Below are positions 8,976 through 20,200 of a stretch of DNA of 64,000 bases, in pieces. Under the pieces are notes generated by a model. The model made no database searches, was not told the DNA's origin, and was given only the letters and a program-made list of their open reading frames with translations. The stretch spans positions 62,001-126,000 of the forward strand of contig CANKZM010000005.1 of the NCBI GenBank assembly GCA_947488305.1. Direction: 5' to 3'. The translations under genes and the position numbers were made by a program. The stretch comes from an uncultured Roseobacter sp. (GTDB lineage: Bacteria; Pseudomonadota; Alphaproteobacteria; Rhodobacterales; Rhodobacteraceae). The first letter of the stretch is position 1. Each line of letters starts with the position of its first letter.

Positions 8976-10211
8976 ATGAGCAGCACGATGTCAGACGCGG
9001 ATACATCACCGATCGTGGCTTGCACGGTAAGTCGGGATGTACAGAACTTCGATCTTTTGATTGAAGATATGGAACTCGCCCTTGGTGAAAACTGGGGTGA
9101 TCTGGGGTTTGCCGAAGCTCTCGCCTTCTTTGGCCAACCGGAGGCCGAAGCGCTGGAGTTCATTGCGCTCGCGATGGATGAAACAGACGAGGAAAACCTT
9201 GTCTTGATGGGCGAGATCATCGCTCAGGCAAAATCCCGCAATATCAAGGTCATCCTGATTGCCGAAGACGTCACTCCGGCGTCGTTGCACTCCCTTCTGA
9301 GACAAGGTGCGGACGAATTTGTCCCCTACCCTCTTCCAGAGAATGAACTCGCGGAGGCGATCGAACGCGTCCGTGCGGCAGATGAAGCGATCGCCGCACA
9401 AGGCGCCACGCCGATGTTGCAGTCAGGCACCGAAAAAGAAGGCGCGGTCATCGTCGTTCATGGGCTTGCGGGCGGTACGGGTGCCACGACCTTGGCAGTC
9501 AATCTGGCTTGGGAACTCGCGACAAAAGAAAAAGAAGGCGGGCCCAGCGTTTGCCTGCTCGATCTTGATCTGCAGTATGGAACTGTTGCGACATATCTCG
9601 ATCTCCCTCGCCGGGAACTCGTCTATGATATGTTGTCCGATACTGAATCCATGGATGATGAGATTTTTGGGCAGTCGTTGCTCACCTTCCAGGACAAGCT
9701 GCAGGTTCTTACGGCACCTGCGGATATGTTGCCTCTGGACATAATTTCGTCTGACGACGTCAACCGGATTCTGACCATGGCCCGGCGTCATTTCGACTAT
9801 GTCGTAGTCGATATGCCCTCGACCCTCGTTTCCTGGTCAGAGGCAGTTCTGAATGCCTCGCACATCTATTTTGCTTCGGTCGAACTCGACATGCGTTGCG
9901 CGCAAAATACACTTCGCTTCAAGAGAGCTTTGCAATCAGAGGACCTCCCGGTTGAAAAGCTGCGCTACATCATGAACCGCGCGCCGAAATTCACTGACCT
10001 GTCCGGCAAAAGCCGGATCAAACGGATGGCAGAAAGCCTTGGAATATCCATCGACGTACAAATGCCCGACGGTGGCAAACCGATAACACAAGGGGCCGAC
10101 CATGGCCTGCCACTTGCGATGTCTGCTGCCAAGAATCCGCTACGTCGTGAAATCGCAAAACTTGCGGCGTCCATCCTCGATTTGGGAAGTGACGACGTCC
10201 AGGCAGCCTGA
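8976..10211 (+). CDS. cpaE: CpaE/TadZ-like pilus localisation ATPase (MinD/ParA fold, degenerate P-loop)
   Basis: Receiver-like N-terminus (VILIAEDVTPASLHSLLRQGADEFVPYPL), VHGLAGGTGATTLAVNLAWELA, CLLDLDLQYGTVATYLDL; just upstream of cpaF. Confidence 0.9.
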   Translation: MSSTMSDADTSPIVACTVSRDVQNFDLLIEDMELALGENWGDLGFAEALAFFGQPEAEALEFIALAMDETDEENLVLMGEIIAQAKSRNIKVILIAEDVTPASLHSLLRQGADEFVPYPLPENELAEAIERVRAADEAIAAQGATPMLQSGTEKEGAVIVVHGLAGGTGATTLAVNLAWELATKEKEGGPSVCLLDLDLQYGTVATYLDLPRRELVYDMLSDTESMDDEIFGQSLLTFQDKLQVLTAPADMLPLDIISSDDVNRILTMARRHFDYVVVDMPSTLVSWSEAVLNASHIYFASVELDMRCAQNTLRFKRALQSEDLPVEKLRYIMNRAPKFTDLSGKSRIKRMAESLGISIDVQMPDGGKPITQGADHGLPLAMSAAKNPLRREIAKLAASILDLGSDDVQAA

Positions 10212-10230
10212 TCCTTGAAAGGGAACGCGC

Positions 10231-11685
10231 ATGTTTTCTAAGTATAAAAAGTCAAAGTCGTCCATGCCAGCGAACCTGGAAGCGCCAGCTCAGGCCGAGG
10301 ACAAGAAACCAGATGGGGGCGATACTCCCCCCGCGAATACCGTTATGCGCAAATCAGCGCCTGTCGCGATCGCACCGGCGCAAGTCGCCGCGATCGATAA
10401 AGAGCGCAAACGCAAGGAACGCATGGGCGAGATCAAGCTCGATCTGCACCGCGTCCTGCTCGACAACCTGAATCTGTCAGCGCTTGAACATGCAACTGAG
10501 CAGGATTTACGTCAGGAAATCAGTGCGATAGCCAGTGAACACCTCCAGGCACAGAGCATCGTTCTGAACCGCGAAGATCGCCAGACCCTGACGTCTGAGC
10601 TCTACGACGAAGTCACCGGCCTGGGCCCGCTGGAAACCCTGCTCAAGGACGACACCGTCAACGATATTCTGGTCAATGGGCCTCAGCAGATCTTTGTGGA
10701 GCGTCTTGGCAAACTGGAACTGACGGACGTCACGTTCAAAGACGAACGGCATCTCTTGCGGATCATCGACAAGATCGTTTCCGCCGTCGGACGGCGTGTC
10801 GACGAATCCAACCCGTATGTGGACGCGCGCCTCAAGGATGGTTCGCGTTTCAACGCTATGGTGCCCCCTGTTGCGGTAGACGGAAGCCTCGTTTCCATCC
10901 GGAAATTCAAAAAAGACAAACTGGGCATCGACGATCTGGTACAATTTGGAGCCTTTACCGAGGAAATGGCTGCCTATCTGCAGGCCGCCGTTGCAACACG
11001 CCTTAACATCATTGTTTCTGGCGGTACCGGCTCGGGTAAGACGACAACGCTAAATGCCCTGTCGTCTTTCATCGACAACGCGGAACGGATCCTGACCATC
11101 GAGGACACCGCGGAACTTCAGCTACAGCAAACGCATGTGGGTCGCATGGAAAGCCGCCCAGCAAATGTCGAAGGCAAAGGTGAAGTCAGCCCCCGCGATT
11201 GTCTGAAAAACGCACTTCGTATGCGTCCAGACCGCATTATTGTCGGGGAGACGCGGGGTGAAGAGGTGATCGACATGCTCCAGGCCATGAATACGGGCCA
11301 CGACGGATCAATGACGACCATTCACGCCAACTCCGCCCGTGACGGGATCAGCCGTCTGGAGAACATGATCGCGATGGCTGGCATTGAAATGCCGCTGAAG
11401 GCCGTACGCAGCCAGATTTCTTCCGCTGTGAACCTGATCGTGCAAGCCTCGCGCCTGCAAGACGGCTCGCGGCGCATGACCTCAATCACAGAGATCACGG
11501 GCATGGAAGGCGAAGTCATCTCCATGCAGGAAATCTTCCGCTATCAGCGCGTGGGGCTTACCCCGGATAACAAGATCATCGGGCACTTTACCGCAACCGG
11601 CGTCAGATCAGCCTATGCCGAACGTTTCCGGTTGTGGGGATATGACCTGCCGCCTTCCATCTACGAGCCCATCGCAGCGCAGTAA
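10231..11685 (+). CDS. cpaF: CpaF/TadA secretion ATPase
   Basis: [18 protein letters not shown] Walker [42 protein letters not shown]. Confidence 0.97.
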   Translation: MFSKYKKSKSSMPANLEAPAQAEDKKPDGGDTPPANTVMRKSAPVAIAPAQVAAIDKERKRKERMGEIKLDLHRVLLDNLNLSALEHATEQDLRQEISAIASEHLQAQSIVLNREDRQTLTSELYDEVTGLGPLETLLKDDTVNDILVNGPQQIFVERLGKLELTDVTFKDERHLLRIIDKIVSAVGRRVDESNPYVDARLKDGSRFNAMVPPVAVDGSLVSIRKFKKDKLGIDDLVQFGAFTEEMAAYLQAAVATRLNIIVSGGTGSGKTTTLNALSSFIDNAERILTIEDTAELQLQQTHVGRMESRPANVEGKGEVSPRDCLKNALRMRPDRIIVGETRGEEVIDMLQAMNTGHDGSMTTIHANSARDGISRLENMIAMAGIEMPLKAVRSQISSAVNLIVQASRLQDGSRRMTSITEITGMEGEVISMQEIFRYQRVGLTPDNKIIGHFTATGVRSAYAERFRLWGYDLPPSIYEPIAAQ

Positions 11686-11696
11686 GGAACAGGATA

Positions 11697-12659
11697 ATGA
11701 GTATAGAACCAATCATTTACGGGTTGATCTTCGTCGGCGTCCTCGTGCTCGTCGAGGGGCTTTATCTCGTCACATTCGGCAAATCCATCAGCCTGAACAG
11801 CCGTGTAAACCGCCGTTTGGAAATGTTGGATAAGGGCACCGGGCGCGAAGAGGTACTGGAAAAGTTGCGCAAGGAAATGCAGCAGCATATGAAAACCAAA
11901 TCCATCCCCCTCTACTCGCTTTTGGGGGAAAAGGCGCAAAAGGCTGCGATCGCGTTCACGCCCAGACAACTGATCATGATCATGGGTTTACTGGCCGTTG
12001 TTGCCTTCATGGGCCTGACGGTGGGAACTGCGACCTCCATGCCGGTACGTATTGTGATGTCTATCGGCATTGGTGTTGGCGCTGTCTATTTCTGGGTTTC
12101 AAGCAAGGCCAACAAGCGTACCGCTATGATCGAAGAGCAGTTGCCGGACGCTGTAGAACTTATGGTCCGCTCGCTTAGAGTTGGACATCCGTTTTCGTCC
12201 GCCGTGCAGATCGTATCCAAGGAAGTACCGGACCCGCTGGCCTCCGAGATGGGCATCATCGCAGACGAGTCCGCTTATGGCCGCGATGTGGGCGATGCGC
12301 TCAAGGAGATGGCTGAACGCCTCGACATGCAGGATTTGCGCTTTCTTGCGGTCGCCGTGAACATCCAGCAAACCTCTGGTGGTAACCTTGCGGAGATCCT
12401 CGCGGGCTTGGCCAAGGTTATCCGTGCCCGCTTCCGTCTGTTCCGCCGTGTGAAGGCGATCACTGCCGAAGCAAAGTGGTCAGGTAAGTTCCTGTCCGGA
12501 TTCCCGGTTGTTTGTCTGATCGTCATCAACGTGGGTGACCCCCATTACTATGACGAAGTACGTGACCACCCGTGGTTCATCCCTGCCTGTTTCGTTGTCG
12601 GCATCTTCCTCGCGCTCAACTTGCTGGTGATGCGCATTCTGACCGACATCAAGGTGTAA
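11697..12659 (+). CDS. tadB: Type II secretion F-family inner membrane protein TadB
   Basis: T2SSF domain (LPDAVELMVRSLRVGHPFSSAVQIVSKEVPDPLASE), TM segments, position after cpaF. Confidence 0.92.
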   Translation: MSIEPIIYGLIFVGVLVLVEGLYLVTFGKSISLNSRVNRRLEMLDKGTGREEVLEKLRKEMQQHMKTKSIPLYSLLGEKAQKAAIAFTPRQLIMIMGLLAVVAFMGLTVGTATSMPVRIVMSIGIGVGAVYFWVSSKANKRTAMIEEQLPDAVELMVRSLRVGHPFSSAVQIVSKEVPDPLASEMGIIADESAYGRDVGDALKEMAERLDMQDLRFLAVAVNIQQTSGGNLAEILAGLAKVIRARFRLFRRVKAITAEAKWSGKFLSGFPVVCLIVINVGDPHYYDEVRDHPWFIPACFVVGIFLALNLLVMRILTDIKV

Positions 12660-12670
12660 GGAGTAAGAAA

Positions 12671-13657
12671 ATGGAATTTATCAATTCTATCAACGCCTTG
12701 ATCGTAGAATACCTAGGCCCTCTCGGACCCATGATCATCCTGGGAACGTTGGGTGTCGTGATGGTTGCGATCACCATCTCGATGATGCTGTCCCAACCCG
12801 AAGACCCGATGGCCAAGCTCAAGCGCCAGGTGCAGGAGCCGACGACCAAGGAGCCTCAGAAACGTTTGCGTCAGGGCGAACGGAACGAACAGTTGCAAAA
12901 ATTTGCATCCTTCCTCGAACCAAAGGATGTGGCGGAGTTGAGCAAACGCCAGCTGATGCTGCGTCAGGCCGGATACCAAAGCCAGGATGCGGTGCGGTTT
13001 TTTCACTTTGCGCAATTCGCACTGGGTCTGGTAGGTCTGTTGGTCGCGTTCATTTACCTGAACGTCCTTGGTGGTGGCGAAGGATTCACCGCGCAAAAGA
13101 TGATGATCTACACAATCATCCCAGGTGCCATCGGATACTATCTCCCGACATACTGGGTGCGGCGGCGTGTTGACACACGCAAGGAAGAAATCACGGCCGG
13201 TTTCCCCGACAGCCTTGATATGATGCTGGTCTGTGTGGAGGCCGGGCAATCACTGGACCAATGTATTGTACGCGTCGCGGGCGAGCTGCATGCCTCCTAC
13301 CCTGCCCTCGCGCAAGAATTTGATGTTGTGGCCTATGAGATGAAAGCCGGTAAAGACAAGTCGACGGTACTCAACGATTTCGGCGAACGTTGCGGTGTGC
13401 AGGACGTCTCTTCTTTCGTCACGGTGCTGAACCAATCTGCTCAGTTTGGTACATCCATCGCGGAGGCCTTGCGTGTGTATGCCAGTGAAATGCGTGACAA
13501 GCGCGTTATGCGGGCTGAAGAGGCAGCAAACAAGTTGCCAACCAAGATGACGCTTGCCACAATGATGCTGACCGTTCCGCCATTGCTGATCATTCTGGTG
13601 GGTCCATCGGTCCACGGGATTACACAACTGGGCAGCCTGGGCGCCGGAGGACAATGA
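12671..13657 (+). CDS. tadC: Type II secretion F-family inner membrane protein TadC
   Basis: FPDSLDMMLVCVEAGQSLDQCIVRVAGEL T2SSF domain; ATG 12671 chosen because the longer ORF overlaps tadB. Confidence 0.92.
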   Translation: MEFINSINALIVEYLGPLGPMIILGTLGVVMVAITISMMLSQPEDPMAKLKRQVQEPTTKEPQKRLRQGERNEQLQKFASFLEPKDVAELSKRQLMLRQAGYQSQDAVRFFHFAQFALGLVGLLVAFIYLNVLGGGEGFTAQKMMIYTIIPGAIGYYLPTYWVRRRVDTRKEEITAGFPDSLDMMLVCVEAGQSLDQCIVRVAGELHASYPALAQEFDVVAYEMKAGKDKSTVLNDFGERCGVQDVSSFVTVLNQSAQFGTSIAEALRVYASEMRDKRVMRAEEAANKLPTKMTLATMMLTVPPLLIILVGPSVHGITQLGSLGAGGQ

Positions 13658-14262
13658 AAACAGCACGATGGTGCGCTATAAAAGGCGCTACCTTTGCGAC
13701 ACTGTTATTCGGATTGGCCGCTTGCGATGACGCAGGCGGCTTTTCCGCGTCTGATGATCAGGCCGATCAGGTCATGGCACCCGGTGTCGACCTTGTCGCG
13801 GCAGCAAACAAAGAAGGTGCAAACGCTGTTGAGGTCGGTCACCGGCTGATCGCCGCCGGTGAGTATGAGTTGGCGATCAAGTCGTTCAATCGCGCTGCTT
13901 TGGATCGCGGCACGCTTGATGCTGAAATCCTGTCCGGTCTCGGGACTGCAAATCTGCAATTGGGACGTTTGGGGCAAGCGGAAAAACTGCTGAAACGCGC
14001 CATTAGCCTTGATGATGCGCAGCCTGTTGATTTCAACAATTTCGGTGTTCTGCTCATGGAACAGGGCCGTACGAGCGAAGCGATCCAGTATTTTCGTCGA
14101 GCCTTCGCGCTCAGCAATGGCGAAAACATCGCAGTTCGTGACAATTTGCGCGCGGCTCTCGCAAAATCTGAAATTTCTGCTACACAAGAACCAGAAAAAA
14201 GCAGCGAATATAAATTGGTGCGGCGCGGCAGCAGCGACTTTGTGATCCGTCCGACACCATAA
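13654..14262 (+). CDS. tadD: TPR lipoprotein TadD
   Basis: Lipobox LFGLAAC, TPR repeats (FNNFGVLLMEQGRTSEAIQYFRRAF); ATGA-type overlap with tadC. Confidence 0.85.
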   Translation: MKTARWCAIKGATFATLLFGLAACDDAGGFSASDDQADQVMAPGVDLVAAANKEGANAVEVGHRLIAAGEYELAIKSFNRAALDRGTLDAEILSGLGTANLQLGRLGQAEKLLKRAISLDDAQPVDFNNFGVLLMEQGRTSEAIQYFRRAFALSNGENIAVRDNLRAALAKSEISATQEPEKSSEYKLVRRGSSDFVIRPTP

Positions 14263-14293
14263 CGAGGCAAGAGCAGTAAAAAGGACGCACAAC

Positions 14294-15151
14294 ATGCGCC
14301 ACCCTATTCTTATGACCGCCTGCATCGCAGGCGCAATCGCAGTTGCAGGCTGCACAGAAAAGCCGACAAGTGAAGAAACCGTCGAACGCGCCTTTCAGGA
14401 TGTGAACGTTGTTGACGAGTCCAACCTGTCAGATGTGATGCTGACAGTTGCCGATCCAAACGAAGCGATCTCCTATTTCCAACGTTCTCTCAAGAGCGAT
14501 CCTGACAGGATCGATTTGCAACGTGGGTTGGCGCTCTCTTATGTGCGGGCAAAACGGTTCAACGAGGGCAGCATTGCCTGGAAACGTGTTACCGAGATGG
14601 ACGAGGCCAACAGCGAAGACAAGGTTCGCTATGCAGACGCGTTGATCCGCAACGGAAACTGGGCAGATGCTGAGGTCGCTTTGGACTCAGTCCCTCCGAC
14701 ATACGAAACCTATGAACGCTACCGTCTCGAAGCCATGATCGCGGACGCCAACAAAGAGTGGAAAAAAGCGGACAGCTTTTATGAAACCGCGGTTGGCCTG
14801 ACCACGCGCCCCGCCGGTGTCTTCAACAATTGGGGGTACTCGAAACTCACCCGAGGCGATTTCAAAGGGGCAGAAAAACTCTTTGGGGACGCGGTGCGTC
14901 AAGACCCAACTCTTTTCACCGCGAAGAACAATCTGGTTCTGGCTCGTGCAGCCCAACGCAACTACACCTTGCCGGTCGTTCAGATGGATCAAGCGGAACG
15001 CGCGCAACTGCTTCACACCATGGCCTTGTCGGCAGTCAAACAGGGCGATGTCACGACAGGAAAACGTTTGTTGCGTGATGCAATAGATACGCACCCTCAG
15101 CATTTCGAAGCAGCAACCCGCGCGTTGGAAGCCTTAGAAAACACTGGCTGA
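14294..15151 (+). CDS. Second TPR lipoprotein of the tad locus
   Basis: Signal with VAGC lipobox, multiple TPRs (FNNWGYSKLTRGDFKGAEKLFGDAV). Confidence 0.82.
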   Translation: MRHPILMTACIAGAIAVAGCTEKPTSEETVERAFQDVNVVDESNLSDVMLTVADPNEAISYFQRSLKSDPDRIDLQRGLALSYVRAKRFNEGSIAWKRVTEMDEANSEDKVRYADALIRNGNWADAEVALDSVPPTYETYERYRLEAMIADANKEWKKADSFYETAVGLTTRPAGVFNNWGYSKLTRGDFKGAEKLFGDAVRQDPTLFTAKNNLVLARAAQRNYTLPVVQMDQAERAQLLHTMALSAVKQGDVTTGKRLLRDAIDTHPQHFEAATRALEALENTG

Positions 15152-15159
15152 ATCTGGTT

Positions 15160-15660
15160 ATGGCGCTCTCCGCCCACGCAGCGATCTGGTTCTTGCCCTT
15201 TGTCCTGCCGATCTGCCTTTACGTGGCCTATACGGATCTGGCACGCATGAAGATCACCAACAAAGCGGTCCTCGCACTGGGGGCTGTCTTTGTCGTTTTG
15301 GGGCCCATCGCACTGCCATCGCTCGACGTCTATCTTTGGGGTTTTGCACAGTTCGCGATCGTATTGGTGGCAGGAATAGCGCTCAATGCAGCCGGCGTGA
15401 TGGGCGCAGGCGACGCAAAGTTTCTCGCTTTCGCCGCCCCCTACGTGATGGTTGAAGATCTTTCCCGGCTGACAATCCTCTTCACGGCTGTTCTGCTCGC
15501 CGCAGTCGTGACCCACAGAGGCGCCCGGGCAACAAGCAAGCTGCGCGATCTCGCGCCTGAATGGACCAGTTGGGAACAGGGAAAACGTTTTCCCATGGGA
15601 TTGGCTCTTGGCCCAACCCTTGCCCTTTATCTGTGCCTAGCTGCGCTAAATGGTGCCTGA
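15160..15660 (+). CDS. cpaA: Prepilin peptidase CpaA/TadV (A24 family)
   Basis: YTDLARMKITNKAVLAL and GVMGAGDAKFLAF: the two Asp motifs of A24 prepilin peptidases. Confidence 0.9.
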   Translation: MALSAHAAIWFLPFVLPICLYVAYTDLARMKITNKAVLALGAVFVVLGPIALPSLDVYLWGFAQFAIVLVAGIALNAAGVMGAGDAKFLAFAAPYVMVEDLSRLTILFTAVLLAAVVTHRGARATSKLRDLAPEWTSWEQGKRFPMGLALGPTLALYLCLAALNGA

Positions 15661-15738
15661 ATTACGCCACTTTCGCTTTCTATGATGCCGATCAAGCGCA
15701 AGAGCGCACCACGGACAAGCAGCATCTGAGGCGTCTAA

Positions 15739-17046
15739 ATGAACATGCAGACCGGCCACGTGATGGCCCCGCCCGCACCGATCACATTGGCGGACATGAA
15801 ACTGTCTACTGTGATGATGCGAGACATCATCTTGAAAACAATGTTTCGCAAAAACGTGGATATGGTCAGCGAGCTAAGTCAGGCCGTTTGCTTGCCCATC
15901 CCCGTAACGCAAGAGTTGGTGGATCTGGCGCGCACGCAGCGGTTGCTGGAAGCGACGGGTACGCTCAATGCGAATAATGGCAACGAGATGGGCTATCAGT
16001 TGACCGAGCAAGGCAAAGCCCGAGCGCTCGATGCGCTTGCTCAATCAGAATATTTTGGCGCAATGCCTGTGCCGTTGGAAGTGTATCGCGAACAGGTAAA
16101 GCGCCAGTCTATCCGCAATATCCAGGTCACCCGCGACCAGTTGACCGGCGCGATGGGTCACCTTGTGCTGCCAGACGATTTGTTGGACCAGCTTGGTCCA
16201 TCTGTTTCAGCCGGGCGATCCATCCTGATGTATGGCCCACCCGGGAACGGTAAATCTTCGATCTCAAACGGTATCCGCGACGCTTTGGGCGACAACGTTT
16301 ATGTCCCGCGCGCAATCGAATACGCCGGTCAGGTCATCACGGTCTATGACCCTATCGTGCATGTCGCAGTGCCCGAAGAAGCGGATGATCCGAATTCCCT
16401 GCGTCGCAAAACGCGCTTTGATCAGCGCTACGTAAAATGCGAACGACCAACCGTGATTACGGGCGGCGAATTGAGCCTCGACATGCTGGATTTGGTCTAT
16501 AACCCGACCGCGCGAACCTATCAGGCGCCGTTACAGCTCAAATCCACAGGCGGCATCTTTATCGTGGACGACCTTGGACGACAGGCAGAACCGCCACAGG
16601 CGCTGGTCAACCGCTGGATCGTACCGCTTGAAGAAGGCAAGGATATTCTGGCGCTCCAGTCCGGTGAGAAATTTGAAGTGCCCTTCGACACGCTCGTGAT
16701 CTTCTCAACCAACTTCCATCCCAATGAGATCTTCGACCAGGCGGCCCTGCGCCGGATCTTCTTCAAGATCAAGATCGACGGCCCAAACCAGGAGAACTTC
16801 CTGAAGATCTTTGCCATGGTCGCAAAGAAAAAGAAGATGCCCTTGGATGAGGCGACTCTGGTGCACCTGCTTAAGGTCAGATACCCTGAGATCGACAATG
16901 TCTACGCCAACTACCAACCGATTTTCCTGATCGACCAAATGATTTCGATCTGCGAATTCGAAGGGATCCCTTACCAGATGCGCCCTGATCTGCTTGATCG
17001 CGCTTGGGCCAATATGTTCGTGAAAGACGAGAAGATCGTGAAGTAA
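15739..17046 (+). CDS. AAA ATPase associated with Flp/Tad pilus locus
   Basis: Walker A GPPGNGKSS, Walker B-like GGIFIVDDLGRQ, IFSTNFHPNEIFDQAALRRIFFKIKI; immediately after cpaA. Confidence 0.85.
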   Translation: MNMQTGHVMAPPAPITLADMKLSTVMMRDIILKTMFRKNVDMVSELSQAVCLPIPVTQELVDLARTQRLLEATGTLNANNGNEMGYQLTEQGKARALDALAQSEYFGAMPVPLEVYREQVKRQSIRNIQVTRDQLTGAMGHLVLPDDLLDQLGPSVSAGRSILMYGPPGNGKSSISNGIRDALGDNVYVPRAIEYAGQVITVYDPIVHVAVPEEADDPNSLRRKTRFDQRYVKCERPTVITGGELSLDMLDLVYNPTARTYQAPLQLKSTGGIFIVDDLGRQAEPPQALVNRWIVPLEEGKDILALQSGEKFEVPFDTLVIFSTNFHPNEIFDQAALRRIFFKIKIDGPNQENFLKIFAMVAKKKKMPLDEATLVHLLKVRYPEIDNVYANYQPIFLIDQMISICEFEGIPYQMRPDLLDRAWANMFVKDEKIVK

Positions 17047-17271
17047 TTGCAGAAGGCCTTTGCTGGGGATCTTCGGTCACAGGCAATCCGCTCGATATGG
17101 TGGTGTAACGGCTTCCCAACTGCTGGATCCGCTATTCGTGCGCAGGTCCTGATCGTTTCTGGGCCGCGCTTTTTCCCTTCAGAAACTACCAGTACTCCGT
17201 GCGCATATCACATTTTGTAAGTCGGGCCATTTTCCCGAGACGGAACCTTCTACCTGCCCGATTGTTGAATT

Positions 17272-20200
17272 ATGGTTCCCGCCATGACACTGCGCTTTTT
17301 CTCGGACAAGAACCGTCCAGTCTTCATGGGCCCCTACCCTACCGAACGTTTGGCGCGGCGTAGCGGCCCGGCAGACCTTTCTAACGTTCCGCCGATGAAG
17401 CCGTTGGTATTTGAGCATCCGAATGACCCCCGCTCCATCATCAACGCCATGAGAGAACACCAAGCGATGCTTGACGCGATCCGGGACGGATTGGTCAACG
17501 GCGCAGTCGCTGATGCCCCGACCGATCCAAAAGAGAGGGCAAATCACCTCAAAGCCTTTGGCTATTTCGCAGATGCGGCCGTCGTTGGAACCTGCGCGGT
17601 AACACCCGACGTTCAATTGCCGACGCCTTTCGTCAACCAGGATGTGACCCGCTTGGCCGAAGGTCTTAAGACGCGGCAAACAAAGACACTCGCATCTGGC
17701 ATCGATCTGATCATGGCAGATCTGAAAGACTCTGTTGAGGCGCCTGCTACAAGCATCGAAGGTCAGACACACGCGCTTGTTTTTCTCTATGAAAACCCCA
17801 GAGCGCCCGAAAAGGACGAAGTTGGCAGCGCCTGGATACAAGACGCGCAGGCCCATCGGGCGGCCCTGTTGGCAGCGGAAACCGCTGTCGTCTTGGCAAA
17901 TTATCTGCGCCTTTTGGGATATGGCGCGCGGGCACATACGGCGTCTTGTAGTGACGTCGATCTTGGAAGACTCGCAGTCGCCAGCGGATTGGCGACCATA
18001 GAAGATGGTGAATTATGCCATCCCTACATCGGCACCCGCTTTGGCCTTTCAGCGGTGACGACCAGTTTCGTCATAAGTCACGATCAGTCGCTTGCACCCA
18101 TGGCGTCACAACCCAAGGCAGCGTTTGGGCTGGGCTGGCGGTTTGGAACGGTCTCCGCCAAAAACGCGATGAACGCGGTGCCCTATGCCAACCGGCGCTT
18201 CGTTGATGGCGCGCATCCGTTTGAGACCTTGAAGCGGATCGAAAGTCCCACGACATATATCGATGAGAAACATGTCGCTCGCGTCCCCAAACGTGCGGAT
18301 ATGTTTGCCCGTGCGCAATTTGGAGACATGGGGAAGAAGCTGCAGGACAGCGCCAAGGGCGGTCACTATGTGCGCAAGGCAGCCCCTTCGATGGCGCAAC
18401 GACGTGCGCTTGGCGCTTTTGTCCTGTTGCAGGACGGGGAGCAGGCCGCAGAAAAAGCCCAGCTTGATCCGAAAGAGGCGGCTGATTTGGTCAAAGCGAC
18501 CAGTTATTGGCTGGGCGCAGATGCGGTGGGATTATCGCGCTGCCCTGACTGGGCATGGTACAGCCATGACGCGCGAGGCGACGTGATTGAGCCGCCGCAC
18601 GATCAGGCAATCAACATGATCATCGATCAGGGCTATGAGACCATGGAGGGCTCCAGCGGCGATGACTGGATTGCCGTCGCTCAATCCATGCGTGCTTACC
18701 TGAGGTTTTCCTTGCTGGGGGGCGTCATCGCAAAGCAAATCCGCAACCTTGGCTACAGCGCCAAAGCGCATACGGTCATGGACGGCGAAGTACTGCAACC
18801 CCCTCTTTTACTGTTGTCAGGATTGGGCGAAGTCAGCCGTATCGGAGAGGTCATCCTCAACCCTTTTCTTGGCCCTCGCCTGAAGTCGGGCACCGTAACG
18901 ACGGACCTGCCCTTAGAACTTGACAAGCCGATTGACTTTGGCTTGCAGCGCTTTTGCGAAAGCTGCAACAAATGTGCGCGCGAGTGCCCATCCGGCGCCA
19001 TCACCGCTGGGCCGAAACTCATGTTCAACGGGTACGAAATCTGGAAATCAGACAGCCAGAAATGCGCGACCTACAGGGTCACGACGCCCGGTGGCGCGAT
19101 GTGTGGACGTTGCATGAAGACCTGTCCTTGGAACCTTGAAGGCATTTTTCAGGAAAAGCCCTTTCGGTGGGCTGCGATGAACGTGCCAAAACTGGCGCCG
19201 ATACTCGCGAAATTGGATGATGCGGTCGACAACGGCACGTTAAACCCCGTCAAAAAATGGTGGTGGGACTTGGAGATTGAGGAGGACGGCGGCTATCGAC
19301 CGACCAAACACCCAACCAACCAGCGCGCGCTGCAAAAGGATCTGGATTTGCGTTACGAGGATCAGACCCTGGCAGTTTATCCAGCACCCCTTGCCCCGCA
19401 CCCCTATCCTTATCCCTTCCCGATGGATCGGGAGGCTGGGATCGAGGCCTATCAGGAAATGATCCCGGCGAAAGAGTACCGGGCCCGGCTGACGGGGGGG
19501 GACGACAGCGTATTGCATCTCTATTCCAATGACAGCCAAAGTCCGGTCATTCAGGTAGAGGTCACCAAAGCCGAAAAAACCGCCGATGGGGTGATGAAAT
19601 ACGAGTTCATGCCCGTCTCGGGCGGCGACCTGCCTGAATGGAGCGCGGGAGCGCATCTGGACATCGTCGTCGCACCAGAGTTCTTGCGGCAATATTCCAT
19701 GTCGGGCGATCCCGCAGACCGGTCTAAGTATCAGATCGCAGTATTGCGTGAAGTTCAGGGGCGCGGCGGATCGCAATTGATGCACCGCATTTTCAGCCCC
19801 GGTCGGCGCGTCTTCATTTCACCTCCGATCAATCATTTTGAACTGGATGAGACGGCGGCAAAATCCATTCTGATGGGGGGCGGTATTGGCATCACTCCCC
19901 TGATTGCCATGGCTCATACGTTGCATCGCGAAAATCGCGATTTTGAAGTTCACTACTCAGGCAGAACCCGCAATGAGATGGGATTGCTGGACGATATTGC
20001 CAGCTTCGAATGGGCGGACCGCGTCAAACTGCATATCACTGACGAAGGCACCCGCGCAGATTTGAAAACGGTACTGAGCGGGTATCAAAAGGGCTGGCAC
20101 CTTTATACCTGCGGAGCCCAACGCTACATGGACAGCGTGATGCAAGCGGCAACCGATGCGGGCTTTCCCGAAGACGCGCTGCATCTGGAGTATTTCTCGG

